A stretch of 64,000 bases of DNA from Porites lobata (Eukaryota; Cnidaria; Anthozoa; Scleractinia; Poritidae), in the NCBI GenBank assembly GCA_942486035.1, contig CALNXK010000317.1:155001-219000 (forward strand). The letters run 5' to 3'. The translations under genes and the position numbers were made by a program. Of the stretch, positions 1 through 10,862 are shown piece by piece (position 1 is the first letter of the stretch; each line of letters begins with the position of its first letter). The notes under the pieces are model-generated. The model saw only the letters and a program-made list of their open reading frames with translations. It did no database searches and had not been told where the DNA came from.

Positions 1-516
1 TTCATTGGTCGGAGGCCATAATTTGTAGGCAGTTATTTGTAGGTCACGTGCTGGGCTTTCGGCCAATGAAAAGGAGGAAAAATTCCATCCAATGATGATA
101 AGTTTAATGGTTATTAAAGGGACTATGCCAAGCCATTTGCTATCTCTTTAAAAAGCTCAAACTTTTTTTCACCTCAACTGAATTCATAAAAAAATGCATC
201 GCCCAGAACACTATAATTAGGGAGCTTAAGCAACGACGACGGCGACGGCTACGAAAACGTCACCTAAAAAGTGAAATCGCGTTTCCTCAAACTTTATCGC
301 GCTTCTTCCATGTGGTCTAATTCGTCAAATGTTGGCAAATGTTTTTGGAGTTGAATTCTAAAGGACTGCATCAAAGTTCAAGAAAAAAAGTTGTTGTCTT
401 GTGTTCCCGTTCTCGATAAAACGTGACTTAATAAGGCATTTTCACGTTGTAGTCGGCTGAAAAATGTTCAAAACTGAAAGAGTGATGCGTGTGCAAAGTT
501 GTTGTTTTGCTGATTT

Positions 517-601
517 AAAACAATTATTCACTGAGGTGGAGGTGGTGAGTGATGGTAAATATCCCCCACTGGCCGCTGACACTGAGGTGAATAATTGTTT
601 T
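517..601. repeat. Short inverted repeat in intron of segment A
   Basis: The arms at 517-531 and 587-601 (aaaacaattattcac and its complement) flank a 55-base loop. The same structure is at 48317-48401 in segment B. It lies in DNA that looks like an old interspersed element in the intron upstream of the first EGF exon. An open frame runs through it in B (112 codons, 48264-48602), but A has a one-base deletion (ttaaatg against ttaaaatg near 642) that ends the frame, so I do not call a gene. Confidence 0.5.
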
Positions 602-1487
602 AGTATATACGAAAGCAGTGAGATCATTGAGCACAAAATTAAATGATGGATTTTGAAAAACATCATTTACTGCTGCCAACGACAAAATTTGGCACGCAAA
701 TGTCATGTTTCCTTGCCGACAAATTACACTTTTCAAGGCATTTGTCTAGCTATTATGGGAAAATTTCTGTAAAAGGATTTATAAATTCTTTTTGTATTTG
801 AAACCATTCTGTAAAGAACTATTAAATTCAGTTTTAAGATTACTTATGAACATGTCAGCTAAATAAAATAACCCAAGCTTCCGAACCGAATTTCGTCAAT
901 TTCCGGAGCGGCCCTTTAATGGAGGTTCTATTATGCGTTACGAGTTTACTTATTTTCGGAATTTTACCGTATCCTTATGACGTAGTTGGTCAAGCGTTCT
1001 TTTGCCTAGTTGTTTTAAACCCATGCCGAAACACCAAACAGGATCTCAGCAAAAACTGGTCAGAAGATTATGCTACAAAGCAGCTGCGGGACAGACCTCA
1101 CCTTAGCTCAGATAATCGCGCCATTAGGCGGAAACATTAATCGGCTGCCTTGTCTCCTTCTTCCTTCCGGCAGGCGACAAAAAACAGAACGCAAACTGCA
1201 GACCCCAGACAAACCTTCTAAGGGCTTCGTCACGCGTTTCTTCCCTACAGGACGAACGCTTGTCGAAGCCAAAAGGAAGTCTGCGTGGGTGGCTAAACAC
1301 TGCTCTTTCAGCCTGAAAAGAACCGGGCTCGCAAAGCCGGCGGTGATGCAAGTTGTGTGGTATTCCCGCAATAACAATCTATCTCCATGACATTTTGGCT
1401 TTGTTACTTCTCTTTTCTCTCTCGTTGGAGCCAATTCACAACTGAATTCATTGCTACCCTAAGATAAAACGTGTTCTCTTCTCACAG

Positions 1488-1602
1488 AATCTATGCTGCA
1501 GCAATCCTTGCCGGAACAACGCCAAATGTCTCCTTGGATTTACTGACAAGAAGTATCTTTGTGTATGTACATCGGGATACACAGGAGAGCACTGTGAAAC
1601 AG
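1488..1602 (+). CDS. EGF exon (non-calcium type), PAN-EGF gene, copy A
   Basis: A 115-bp exon bounded by ctcacag| and |gtatag. It begins in phase 0 and ends in phase 1. The translation has the six cysteines of a classical EGF module (starting NLCCSNPCRNNAKC, ending GYTGEHCET) and lacks the DxDE calcium-binding start of the following exons. The phase-0 start fits the end of the PAN exon seen in copy B (47058-47308), whose equivalent for A must lie left of the window. This module is extracellular in all known settings; the gene product is probably a secreted or membrane-anchored adhesion-type protein. The exon is intact, and the B copy (49319-49433) differs by only a few bases. Confidence 0.85.
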
Positions 1603-1915
1603 GTATAGTGGAGAAATTAATTGTGACAGGTCATATTGCTGGTAACAATATGCAATGAATAACAAAGCCTTTAAACACCCCACTGAAGGGGAAACAAAAA
1701 CAGGCTAATCAGTTCGTGGGGTGGCAATTTTAACATTTAACTTCGCCTGTTGATTCTTCAAGCAAATATAACAGCGACAGCAATGATTTCCAATAAAATG
1801 CAAGTTGCACGATGGCGCAGGTCAAAACAATAACAACTAGCTTCCAAGGTTAACTGGAAAAGCTTGATGTGCCCCAGTATAAATTACCTTTTGTGTCCTT
1901 TTGATTTGATAAACT

Positions 1916-2036
1916 GAACGGCGTCAAGCAGCGGAGGTCATGATTGCCCCCAAACTGTAATTCGTACAAAAACCCTTCCGGTATTGAAATTACGGACCGC
2001 ATAAGCAATGGTTCACAGGTAACGACCAAGTGTGCG
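1916..2036 (+). pseudogene. Decayed third EGF_CA exon, unit 1 of copy A
   Basis: The stretch aligns by eye with the neighbouring EGF_CA exons (gcagcgg-aggtcatgattgcc...caaactgtaatt...caatggttcacagg-aacgacc), but the acceptor, the DIDEC start and several cysteine codons are gone. It sits about 70 bases upstream of the intact exon at 2104. I infer an ancestral triplet of EGF exons per unit, one of which died before the array expanded, because every unit carries the same fossil. Confidence 0.6.
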
Positions 2037-2103
2037 ATCAACAACACGTTTACTTTGATGTAAAAAGTATCAGGTTAACTTTTTTGCTCTTCATATCATT
2101 TAG

Positions 2104-2226
2104 ATATCGATGAATGCAGCATCGGAAGTCATGATTGCCATCAAAATGCAAAATGTATAAATACCGCTGGACATTTTAATTGCAGCTGTCAAACAGGATT
2201 CACAGGAAATGGTCATCTGTGCCAAG
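2104..2226 (+). CDS. EGF_CA exon 1 of unit 1, copy A
   Basis: A 123-bp exon (41 codons), phase 1 at both ends, between tttag| and |gtaaaa. It encodes a calcium-binding EGF module: DIDEC start, six cysteines, and CINTAGHFNCSC, which fits the Asp/Asn hydroxylation consensus CxNx4[FY]xCxC. The next exon is only 100 bases away. The variant residues 'AKCIN' are shared with the two B exons at 49935 and 51403 but not with A units 2-5 ('ATCVN'), which marks this as the least-changed A unit. Confidence 0.9.
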
Positions 2227-2326
2227 GTAAAAAATATCTTTTATTCCATAATCTGCTCGTTTGCCTCCATCTTAAAACTACTGGATTTACTTTTTCCTTG
2301 TTTTCTTTCTGTTACTCGCCGATCAG

Positions 2327-2449
2327 ATATCGATGAATGCAGCAGCGGCAGCCATGATTGCCATCAAAATGCAACTTGCGTTGATACTGCTGGACACTAT
2401 GATTGCATCTGTAAACCGGGTCTCACTGGAAACGGGAGAAATTGTTCAG
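2327..2449 (+). CDS. EGF_CA exon 2 of unit 1, copy A
   Basis: A 123-bp phase 1-1 exon between gatcag| and |gtgaag. It encodes DIDECSSGSHDCHQ... with CVDTAGHYDCIC (an Asp in the hydroxylation position) and the end GRNCSG. It forms a tight pair with the exon at 2104. The 3' intron starts with a variable C-tract and 109 bases later is interrupted by the TIR transposon at 2559. Confidence 0.9.
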
Positions 2450-3627
2450 GTGAAGCTATAATTTTTTTTCATTTGTCAAACGATAACCGAGGGAGTCCCC
2501 CCCCCCCCCCACCAACCTCCTTCATCCTCTCAAGAAAGCTTGGTGACAATAACGAGGGCAGGAGCCCATCAAATGCAGCCTCCATCTCCATTAATTTCTT
2601 GAGTCAACCCTTTCCCGTGTAGATTTATAAATAGAACGGTTTGTTTCCCGCGAAAAGTGTCATTTTTCCGTAAGTCTCGTATGTCACGGTGAAAAAATAA
2701 AATTGGATGAAGTCGAACTCAGATGCCCGTCCTTCGACCGTTTTCCTTTTTTCCCAACGTCCATTTTTACAATTTTACAGCCGCTGGGATCTGGGTATAA
2801 CGGAATAAAAGTTAATGAATTACCCGACTGCGACTGAGCATAAAGCGATGAGACAAAGACAGCGAACTGAGGATCACGGAAAGGTTATCTTTGCGAGTAT
2901 TTCTTTTTTTTTTTTGCCGCCATACATTCCACATTTAAGCATGCACCTAGAAAAGAGTCGACAATTAAGCGTTCTGTGGGCGATTTGGAACTCTTCGATG
3001 ATCAGCGCCGAAAAAGTGCCAGGATCATTTGATTTTTGTCATCACCGCGGAGTGGATTTCGCCAGTTAAGCACCGCGTGCAAAAGCGATGACCTAAGTAG
3101 CAACTAACGAGGAATGCTTCAGTTCCGAAATTTGAGAAATTGCAGTCTTCCTTTACAACTGACTTGCATCACCATGAGAGTTGCCTGATAAAACTGGCAC
3201 TTGAAAAGTTGAACAGAAGACAACAGTTGCTCGACCGTGAAGCTAACTCAAAAGTAATTTGCTAACGGAGGAATTTGTGACATCGCGCTCCAGTCCAAAG
3301 ACCCACTAATCTCAAGAAAAACAAAATGGATTGTATCTGCGCCAAAAGAATTATGACTGACCAACAGGACAATTTTCAGCACTTAATGTAGAAGTTTAGG
3401 CTCAATTCCTTCCTTCGACTTCGCATCTGTAGATCACTTTTTTGCGAGAAAACAATGTCTGGGCCCGGCGTTACAAAACATAGCAAGGAATCATCACACT
3501 AGCTGACGGGCAAAACAACCACAAGGACCACGAGTATTTATTGAGATAAACACATTTCGGAAAAAAAAAAATTGAAAAACTAGAAATTTGATTAACATTG
3601 AGTCATTTGGCCGAAATAAGAACCTTA

Positions 3628-4330
3628 CAGTCAAACCAGGTCAAGCGTTCCCGTCGCTAACAAACTAATGAATTCATTAATGGCAAAATGATTTCGTTTG
3701 TTGATTCAATAATCCATTCATAAAATGAATAATCCAACAGTCAAATTGTACCTCGATTCAATAATCAAATGTTGATTTGGTTTATGAACAAAATCTACCT
3801 GTTCTTTATTCTTGTCTGTTGTGTTCAATCGTATTTGCTTCCCTTTTCCTGCCGTTTACGATTGCGTTTTTCATTGCCTTTAATCAAAATAACAGCTAGA
3901 ATAGACAGACCGCAAACGCAAAGAAACTGACAAAGGCCGAGGATCGAAATCCACCAATCACCGCACATACACTGACCTCAGTTTGACCGTCGTGTTTTCT
4001 AAGAAGTCAGGCCTAGGTCTGTTGCACTGATTACTGGCAGCAAACTGGCTTACATGTAACAGTTTGTTTGGGTTTGAACTTCAGAACTCGCCAGCACTCG
4101 ACTCTCAGAAAAGAAAGAGGAAAAAACAAAATTCTGAGGTCAACTTGTGGAAAGTGTAATTTTTCAAAAAACAGTAATCGAATCAACATTCGATTATGGA
4201 ATCGAGGCTAAATATGACTATTGGATTGTTCATTTTATGAATGGATTATTGAATCAACAAGCGAAATCATTCTTCCGTGAATGAATTCATTAGTTGGTTA
4301 GCGACGGGAACGCTTGACCTGGTTTGACTG
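3628..4330. mobile_element. 703-bp TA-flanked long-TIR MITE, copy 1
   Basis: Begins CAGTCAAACCAGGTCAAGCG and ends with the complement, flanked by TA on both sides (3626-3627, 4331-4332). The inverted repeats run about 155 bp at high but imperfect identity. The stray host copy at 29352-30736 has the empty site gaaccTTAacgctc at about 30297-30308 with a single TA. The TA duplication points to the Tc1/mariner group. No protein is encoded. Confidence 0.88.
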
Positions 4331-4418
4331 TAACGCTCAAAAAAATTGGCTAAAGAAAACGAATCCTGTCAGAAATATAGACTGCAGGTAGTAGTTAATC
4401 AGTATGCATGTAACAGAC

Positions 4419-5795
4419 AACACCGCGGCAAAACGCAATGCGCATAAGCACCAATTTTTATATCCGGTCAGCTTTTTATTTCCGGTCTAGTATATAAACC
4501 AATAGCGAAAGCATAACTTTGCCGTCGCGCCAAGTTTAAAAGCAAAAAGGGCGAAACAGACAAAAAAGGGGGCCAAAAAAATCACTTCATTCGAAAGCTT
4601 ATATATTTTTCTATTCTCAATCTTTTGCACCACATGGTTATCTGTTTGCACCAACGGTGAAAATGATGTTTGAAGTTTGCAGGTCGCGAGCGCTCGACAA
4701 GACGAATTTGTTACTGGCTTTCTTGCATGCTACTGGTTTGGCATAAGTTAATTTGGAAGAAGGCGACAACTAAGAAAAGAATAACAATACTTATGAAAGA
4801 AACCAAAATAAAGACGTCATCATTATCATAAAAAACACTAAAACCAGGAAATAAAATTTTAGTCCGTTCAATAATTTGTTTTATTATCAGAGAAAACAAG
4901 AACTCAAAACAAAAGATAGGCGGGATTTAATAACAACTTTGACTTTGATGACTACAGTCACTGGGAAACTAAACATGCCTATAAATGACTTTCTTTCAAG
5001 AAAATACCTATTTAATTCCTTTACATGGTTGTTCTTTTGTTGAAGACTTCAATAATTTCAGGCTGTGCGGCTCGGCTGCATCTCATGCAAACACGAAACT
5101 TCTAGCTGCTAAATACATGGCATGAAAAGTTCGACTTCTAAAAGCCACTGAACCAGCTTTCGCTCTCTGATTCTGAGAATGGAAAAATAAATAAATAGAG
5201 TTGTCAACTTGCTGCCAACCGGCTCAACAGTATAATTAAGCTTATGTTTCATGGCGATCAACCCAGAAGAGTTTCGTTAGAAAACACGGTAAAACCCACT
5301 GGTAAACAAAACTACAAAGCGATTGTATGTTGTCGTTTTCCAAATAAAGTTTGAATTGGCTTTAACACATGTAGACTGAGAAACTGAAGAACTGAAAATT
5401 AGAACTACAATACACAAGCTTGCAATGATAACGTTTTAATTTTATGTCTTAGTTTCAGCCAGGTTAAGTAAAAAATAACAGTCAAAAACTTTATTTTCGT
5501 GAATGAAAATCAGTTTACCTGACGCTCTAGCCAAAATTACACACTGAGTTATTATCATCTTACCTTTTCTGAATCTAATCGACTAATTGTTTCAGTGATC
5601 TGTGCCTGGTTATCCATAAAGGCAATGTCAATAACTACAAAATAGTCAAAAACACGAGCAGCATAAAGCAGAACAACTGAACCACAAGCCGCACACAGAA
5701 TGAAGCGCGCGGGAGACTTTGACTGGAAAGTGTGACTGAAAAAGAGACCGGAAATGCTCAACCTGGCGCATGCGTAGACGTTTTGCCGCGGTGTT
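4419..5795. mobile_element. 1377-bp TIR element with 9-bp target duplication, copy 1
   Basis: The ends are AACACCGCGGCAAAACG and its complement (17 bp perfect). The target duplication is GTAACAGAC at 4410-4418 and 5796-5804. Units 3 and 4 and the stray copy (about 30380-30394) have the empty site catgtaacagaccagc. A 9-bp duplication suits MULE-like or Merlin-like elements. The interior holds two short minus-strand frames with hydrophobic segments but no recognisable transposase, so this is a non-autonomous element, possibly one that captured host sequence. Confidence 0.85.
5564..5761 (-). other. Possible captured exon inside the 1377-bp element
   Basis: The minus-strand frame has an N-terminal hydrophobic segment followed by a polar stretch ending DSEK, and at its 3' end sits a consensus donor (AAAAG|GTAAGA at 5564). 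A second minus-strand frame further on (4711-4899) also has a strong hydrophobic segment. Together they could be two exons of a captured membrane-protein gene. There is no good ATG in frame, and the second copy of the element has a stop in the equivalent frame (at about 10650). I see no known domain. Confidence 0.25.
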
Positions 5796-6382
5796 GTAAC
5801 AGACCAGCTTCATGGCCTCTTAATGTGAGACAAGCAATCAAAATTAAGTTTACATAGTCAGAGTTTAAAAGTCTCCACAGTATAATCTACCCGCTAGAAA
5901 GAAAAATAAAAGAAAATCTCTGGGGGATGAAAACGCTAAAGTCACGTTTCACTAGCTTATGATTGTGTCTAACCTGTCAACACCGAATTTCCTGCTGTTT
6001 GATGAAGTACAATAGCTGTGTCATTTCGACGTTGTGATTGGCTCTTCCCACCGTCGGCGCGCGAAGTCTCCCCTGGGAACCGTTCTAATTATAAATCTAC
6101 TCGGGAAACGGTTGACTCCAAGGGCTTGTATGGGAGATGGAGGCTCCATTTGATGGGCTCCTGACGAGGGACATTATTTTTTCCAAGTGGAGAGACTCGC
6201 CTAGTGACCCTCCGATGGAAAGGCGGAAGAGACACTCTTCATAGTAGTCTTTTCTTCGGAAAAAGGGAGGGGAGCTAACGCTTTCTTCAAGACCCCCGCT
6301 CTACAGTTCTATAGGGTAGCCAACTGTTTACATGGAGAGTGGGGACCAAAGATAGGTAAGGAAACCCGCTTTGGTGGGGTCG

Positions 6383-6472
6383 CCCGCCTGTCCATATAAT
6401 CTCTCATATGGTCACCCCACCCATCATGTAAACGTAATCAAATTGAAATGAGAAATTATATGGACAGGCGGG
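6383..6472. repeat. Imperfect foldback (CCCGCCTGTCCATATAAT arms) in the array intron
   Basis: The arms cccgcctgtccatataatctctcat and atgagaaattatatggacaggcggg face each other across about 40 bases. The surrounding DNA also shows gtttacatgg and catgtaaac in inverted order, as in a small MITE. The same structure recurs in each array unit and in segment B (about 50610-50702), so it predates the A/B duplication. Confidence 0.6.
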
Positions 6473-6950
6473 TTACCCCACTACATTGAGTTGTTTGTAG
6501 TGAATCCTTTATTATCCCACAATCATTTATTTTTCTTGCAAGACTGGTCACAAAAATTTTTCTCTACTTTGAAAAAAAAATCTAAGATCTACCAACCAGA
6601 GGAGTGTATGCTGTCGAACACTTCACTATCAATGCAAAATCGGTTTCCAGCCTTCGCAAACTACAAAAGTGATATCGAAGGCTATACTACAGACTCTCAT
6701 CTACAAGCAGAACGATTCAACCGGAAATGTTTCCCTTTACCGGGCTATAGGGTGGGATTTTAATCCTTTAACTTCGCCTGTTCAGTCTTCTGGTAAATAC
6801 CACAACAAAAGTAAATGATTTCAATAAAATGCAACTTGTACGAAGCCACGGCAGGTCAAAATAATTACAACTAGCTTCCAAGGTTAACTGGAAAAGCTAG
6901 ATGTGCCCCAGTATAAATTACCTTTTGTGCCCTTTTGATTTTTTATTTCT

Positions 6951-7073
6951 GGACGGCGTCAAGCAGCAGTGGCCACGATTGCCACCAGACTGCAATCTGT
7001 ACAAAAAAATCTTCGTACATTTTAATTCCAGGCCGTATCAGCAAGGGTTCGCAGGAAACGACCAAGTGTGCTC
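6951..7073 (+). pseudogene. Decayed third EGF_CA exon, unit 2 of copy A
   Basis: Clearest of the fossils: ggcgtcaagcagcagtggccacgattgccaccagactgcaatctgtac aligns with the start of a live exon (cgatgaatgcagcagcgg...gattgccaccaaaatgcaacttgtg), and cattttaattccaggcc aligns with cattttaattgcagctg. The DIDEC start is lost and the first cysteine codon is changed, while the downstream half is out of frame. Confidence 0.65.
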
Positions 7074-7175
7074 AATGTACAACAGTGAATTAAATTTCCT
7101 TTTATTTTTTGAACAACACGTTTACCTTGATATAAAAAGTATCAGATTAACTTTTTTGCTCTTCATATTATTTAG

Positions 7176-7298
7176 ATATCGATGAATGCAGCATCGGAAG
7201 CCACGATTGCCATCAAAATGCAACTTGTGTAAATACCGCTGGACATTTTAATTGCAGCTGTCAAACAGGATTCACAGGAAATGGTCGTCTGTGTCAGG
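7176..7298 (+). CDS. EGF_CA exon 1 of unit 2, copy A
   Basis: A 123-bp phase 1-1 exon between tttag| and |gtaaac. Encodes DIDECSIGSHDCHQNATC with CVNTAGHFNCSC and ends GRLCQG; all six cysteines are present. The next exon starts 100 bases downstream (7398). Confidence 0.9.
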
Positions 7299-7397
7299 GT
7301 AAACAATACCTTTTATTCCATAATCTGCTCGTTTGCCTCCATCTTGAAACTACTGGATTTATTTTTCCTTGTTTTCCTTCTGTTACTCGCCGATCAG

Positions 7398-7520
7398 ATA
7401 TCGATGAATGCAGCAGCGGCAGCCATGATTGCCATCAAAGTGCAACTTGCGTTAATACCGCTGGACACTATGATTGCATCTGTAAACCGGGTCTCACTGG
7501 AAACGGGAGAAATTGTTCAG
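7398..7520 (+). CDS. EGF_CA exon 2 of unit 2, copy A
   Basis: A 123-bp phase 1-1 exon with intact acceptor (gatcag) and donor (gtgaag). It differs from unit 1 at two residues (QSATCVN for QNATCVD), which restores an Asn at the hydroxylation position. Confidence 0.9.
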
Positions 7521-8691
7521 GTGAAGCTATAATTTCTTTTCATTTGTGAAACGATAATCGAGGGAGTACCTCTCCCCCCCACCACCAACCTCCTTCATCC
7601 TCTCAAGAAAGCTTGGTGACAATAACGAGGGCAGGAGCCCTTCAAATGCAGCCTCCATCTCCATTAATTTCTTGAGTCAACCCTTTCCCGTGTAGATTTA
7701 TAAATAGAACGGTTTGTTTCCCGCGAAAAGTGTCATTTTTCCGTAAGTCTCGTATGTCACGGTGAAAAAATAAAATTGGATGAAGTCGAACTCAGATGCC
7801 CGTCCTTCGACCGTTTTCCTTTTTTCCCAACGTCCATTTTTACAATTTTACAGCCGCTGGGATCTGGGTATAACGGAATAAAAGTTAATGAATTACCCGA
7901 CTGAGACTGAGCATAAAGCGATGAGACAAAGACAGCGAACTGAGGATCACGGAAAGGTTATCTTTGCGAGTATTTCTTTTTTTTTTTTTTTGCGCCATAC
8001 ATCCCACATTTAAGCATGCACCTAGAAAAGAGTCGACGATTAAGCGTTCTGTGGGCGATTTGGAACTCTTCGATGATCAGCGCCGAAAAAGTGCCAGGAT
8101 CATTTGATTTTTGTCATCACCGCGGAGTGGATTTCGCCAGTTAAGCACCGCGTGCAAAAGCGATGACCTAAGTAGCAACTAACGAGGAATGCTTCAGTTC
8201 CGAAATTTGAGAAATTGCAGTCTTCCTTTACAACTGACTTGCATCACCATGAGAGTTGCCTGATAAAACTGGCACTTGAAAAGTTGAACAGAAGACAACA
8301 GTTGCTCGACCGTGAAGCTAACTCAAAAGTAATTTGCTAACGGAGGAATTTGTGACATCGCGCTCCAGTCCAAAGACCCACTAATCTCAAGAAAAACAAA
8401 ATGGATTGTATCTGCGCCAAAAGAATTATGACTGACCAACAGGACAATTTTCAGCACTTAATGTAGAAGTTTAGGCTCAATTCCTTCCTTCGACTTCGCA
8501 TCTGTAGATCACTTTTTTGCGAGAAAACAATGTCTGGGCCCGGCGTTACAAAACATAGCAAGGAATCATCACACTAGCTGACGGGCAAAACAACCACAAG
8601 GACCACGAGTATAAACACATTTCGGAAAAAAAAAATTGAAAAACTAGAAATTTGATTAACATTGAGTCATTTGGCCGAAATAAGAACCTTA

Positions 8692-9394
8692 CAGTCAAAC
8701 CAGGTCAAGCGTTCCCGTCGCTAACAAACTAATGAATTCATTAATGGCAAAATGATTTCGTTTGTTGATTCAATAATCCATTCATAAAATGAATGATCCA
8801 ACAGTCAAATTGTACCTCGATTCAATAATCAAATGTTGATTTGGTTTATGAACAAAATCTACCTGTTCTTTATTCTTGTCTGTTGTGTTCAATCGTATTT
8901 GCTTCCCTTTTCCTGCCGTTTACGATTGCGTTTTTCATTGCCTTTAATCAAAATAACAGCTAGAATAGACAGACCGCAAACGCAAAGAAACTGACAAAGG
9001 CCGAGGATCGAAATCCACCAATCACCGCACATACACTGACCTCAGTTTGACCGTCGTGTTTTCTAAGAAGTCAGGCCTAGGTCTGTTGCACTGATTACTG
9101 GCAGCAAACTGGCTTACATGTAACAGTTTGTTTGGGTTTGAACTTCAGAACTCGCCAGCACTCGACTCTCAGAAAAGAAAGAGGAAAAAACAAAATTCTG
9201 AGGTCAACTTGTGGAAAGTGTAATTTTTCAAAAAACAGTAATCGAATCAACATTCGATTATGGAATCGAGGCTAAATATGACTATTGGATTGTTCATTTT
9301 ATGAATGGATTATTGAATCAACAAGCGAAATCATTCTTCCGTGAATGAATTCATTAGTTCGTTAGCGACGGGAACGCTTGACCTGGTTTGACTG
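8692..9394. mobile_element. 703-bp TA-flanked MITE, copy 2
   Basis: Same length and orientation as copy 1, with TA at 8690-8691 and 9395-9396. Only scattered substitutions separate it from copies 1, 3 and 4. Confidence 0.88.
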
Positions 9395-9482
9395 TAACGC
9401 TCAAAAAAATTGGCTAAAGAAAACGAATCCTGTCAGAACTATAGACTGCTGGTAGTAGTTAATCAGTATGCATGTAACAGAC

Positions 9483-10862
9483 AACACCGCGGCAAAACGC
9501 AATGCGCATAAGCACCAATTTTTATATCCGGTCAGCTTTTTATTTCCGGTCTAGTATATAAACCAATAGCGAAAGCATAACTTTGCCGTCGCGCCAAGTT
9601 TAAAAGCAAAAAGGGCGAAACAGACAAAAAAGGGGGCCAAAAAAATCACTTCATTCGAAAGCTTATATATTTTTCTATTCTCAATCTTTTGCACCACATG
9701 GTTATCTGTTTGCACCAACGGTGAAAATGATGTTTGAAGTTTGCAGGTCGCGAGCGCTCGACAAGACGAATTTGTTTTTACTGGCTTTCTTGCATGCTAC
9801 TGGTTTGGCATAAGTTAATTTGGAAGAAGGCGACAACTAAGAAAAGAATAACAATACTTATGAAAGAAACCAAAATAAAGACGTCATCATTATCATAAAA
9901 AACACTAAAACCAGGAAATAAAATTTTAGTCCGTTCAATAATTTGTTTTATTATCAGAGAAAACAAGAACTCAAAACAAAAGATAGGCGGGATTTAATAA
10001 CAACTTTGACTTTGATGACTACAGTCACTGGGAAACTAAACATGCCTATAAATGACTTTCTTTCAAGAAAATACCTATTTAATTCCTTTACATGGTTGTT
10101 CTTTTGTTGAAGACTTCAATAATTTCAGGCTGTGCGGCTCGGCTGCATCTCATGCAAACACGAAACTTCTAGCTGCTAAATACATGGCATGAAAAGTTCG
10201 ACTTCTAAAAGCCACTGAACCAGCTTTCGCTCTCTGATTCTGAGAATGGAAAAATAAATAAATAGAGTTGTCAACTTGCTGCCAACCGGCTCAACAGTAT
10301 AATTAAGCTTATGTTTCATGGCGATCAACCCAGAAGAGTTTCGTTAGAAAACACGGTAAAACCCACTGGTAAACAAAACTACAAAGCGATTGTATGTTGT
10401 CGTTTTCCAAATAAAGTTTGAATTGGCTTTAACACATGTAGACTGAGAAACTGAAGAACTGAAAATTAGAACTACAATACACAAGCTTGCAATGATAACG
10501 TTTTAATTTTATGTCTTAGTTTCAGCCAGGTTAAGTAAAAAATAACAGTCAAAAACTTTATTTTCGTGAATGAAAATCAGTTTACCTGACGCTCTAGCCA
10601 AAATTACACACTGAGTTATTATCATCTTACCTTTTCTGAATCTAATCAACTAATTGTTTCAGTGATCTGTGCCTGGTTATCCATAAAGGCAATTTCAATA
10701 ACTACAAAATAGTCAAAAACACGAGCAGCATAAAGCAGAACAACTGAACCACAAGCCGCACACAGAATGAAGCGCGCGGGAGACTTTGACTGGAAAGTGT
10801 GACTGAAAAAGAGACCGGAAATGCTCAACCTGGCGCATGCGTAGACGTTTTGCCGCGGTGTT
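9483..10862. mobile_element. TIR element with 9-bp target duplication, copy 2 (1380 bp)
   Basis: Target duplication GTAACAGAC at 9474-9482 and 10863-10871. It is three bases longer than copy 1 (tttgtttttactgg against tttgttactgg) and has a nonsense change in the minus-strand frame (agt tga at about 10650). Being present at the identical site in units 1 and 2 and absent from units 3 and 4, it moved between units by duplication or conversion. Confidence 0.85.

Larger units (their letters stand above)
2559..6163. mobile_element. TIR DNA transposon 'CAGGAGCCC' in unit 1, with two nested insertions
   Basis: The ends are CAGGAGCCCATCAAATG and its complement, with imperfect terminal inverted repeats of about 100 bp, flanked by a 7-bp target duplication ACGAGGG (2552-2558, 6164-6170). 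Segment B has the unoccupied site with one ACGAGGG at 50389-50395, which proves the boundaries. Without its nested insertions (703 bp plus TA; 1377 bp plus 9 bp) the element is about 1514 bp. No transposase frame is visible, so it is non-autonomous. A 7-bp duplication is not typical of hAT (8), Tc1/mariner (2) or Harbinger (3); I do not assign a superfamily. Confidence 0.85.

Noticed and set aside
1070..1434. Overlapping open frames on both strands (also 48901-49265)
   Set aside because: Frames are open on both strands over the same GC-richer patch, are not conserved in phase between A and B, and show no domain; it reads as an old interspersed repeat in an intron.
2815..3069. Frame of about 84 codons inside the array transposon (also 16626-16880)
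   Set aside because: Broken by small indels in units 2 and 3 and the stray copy; no transposase motif.
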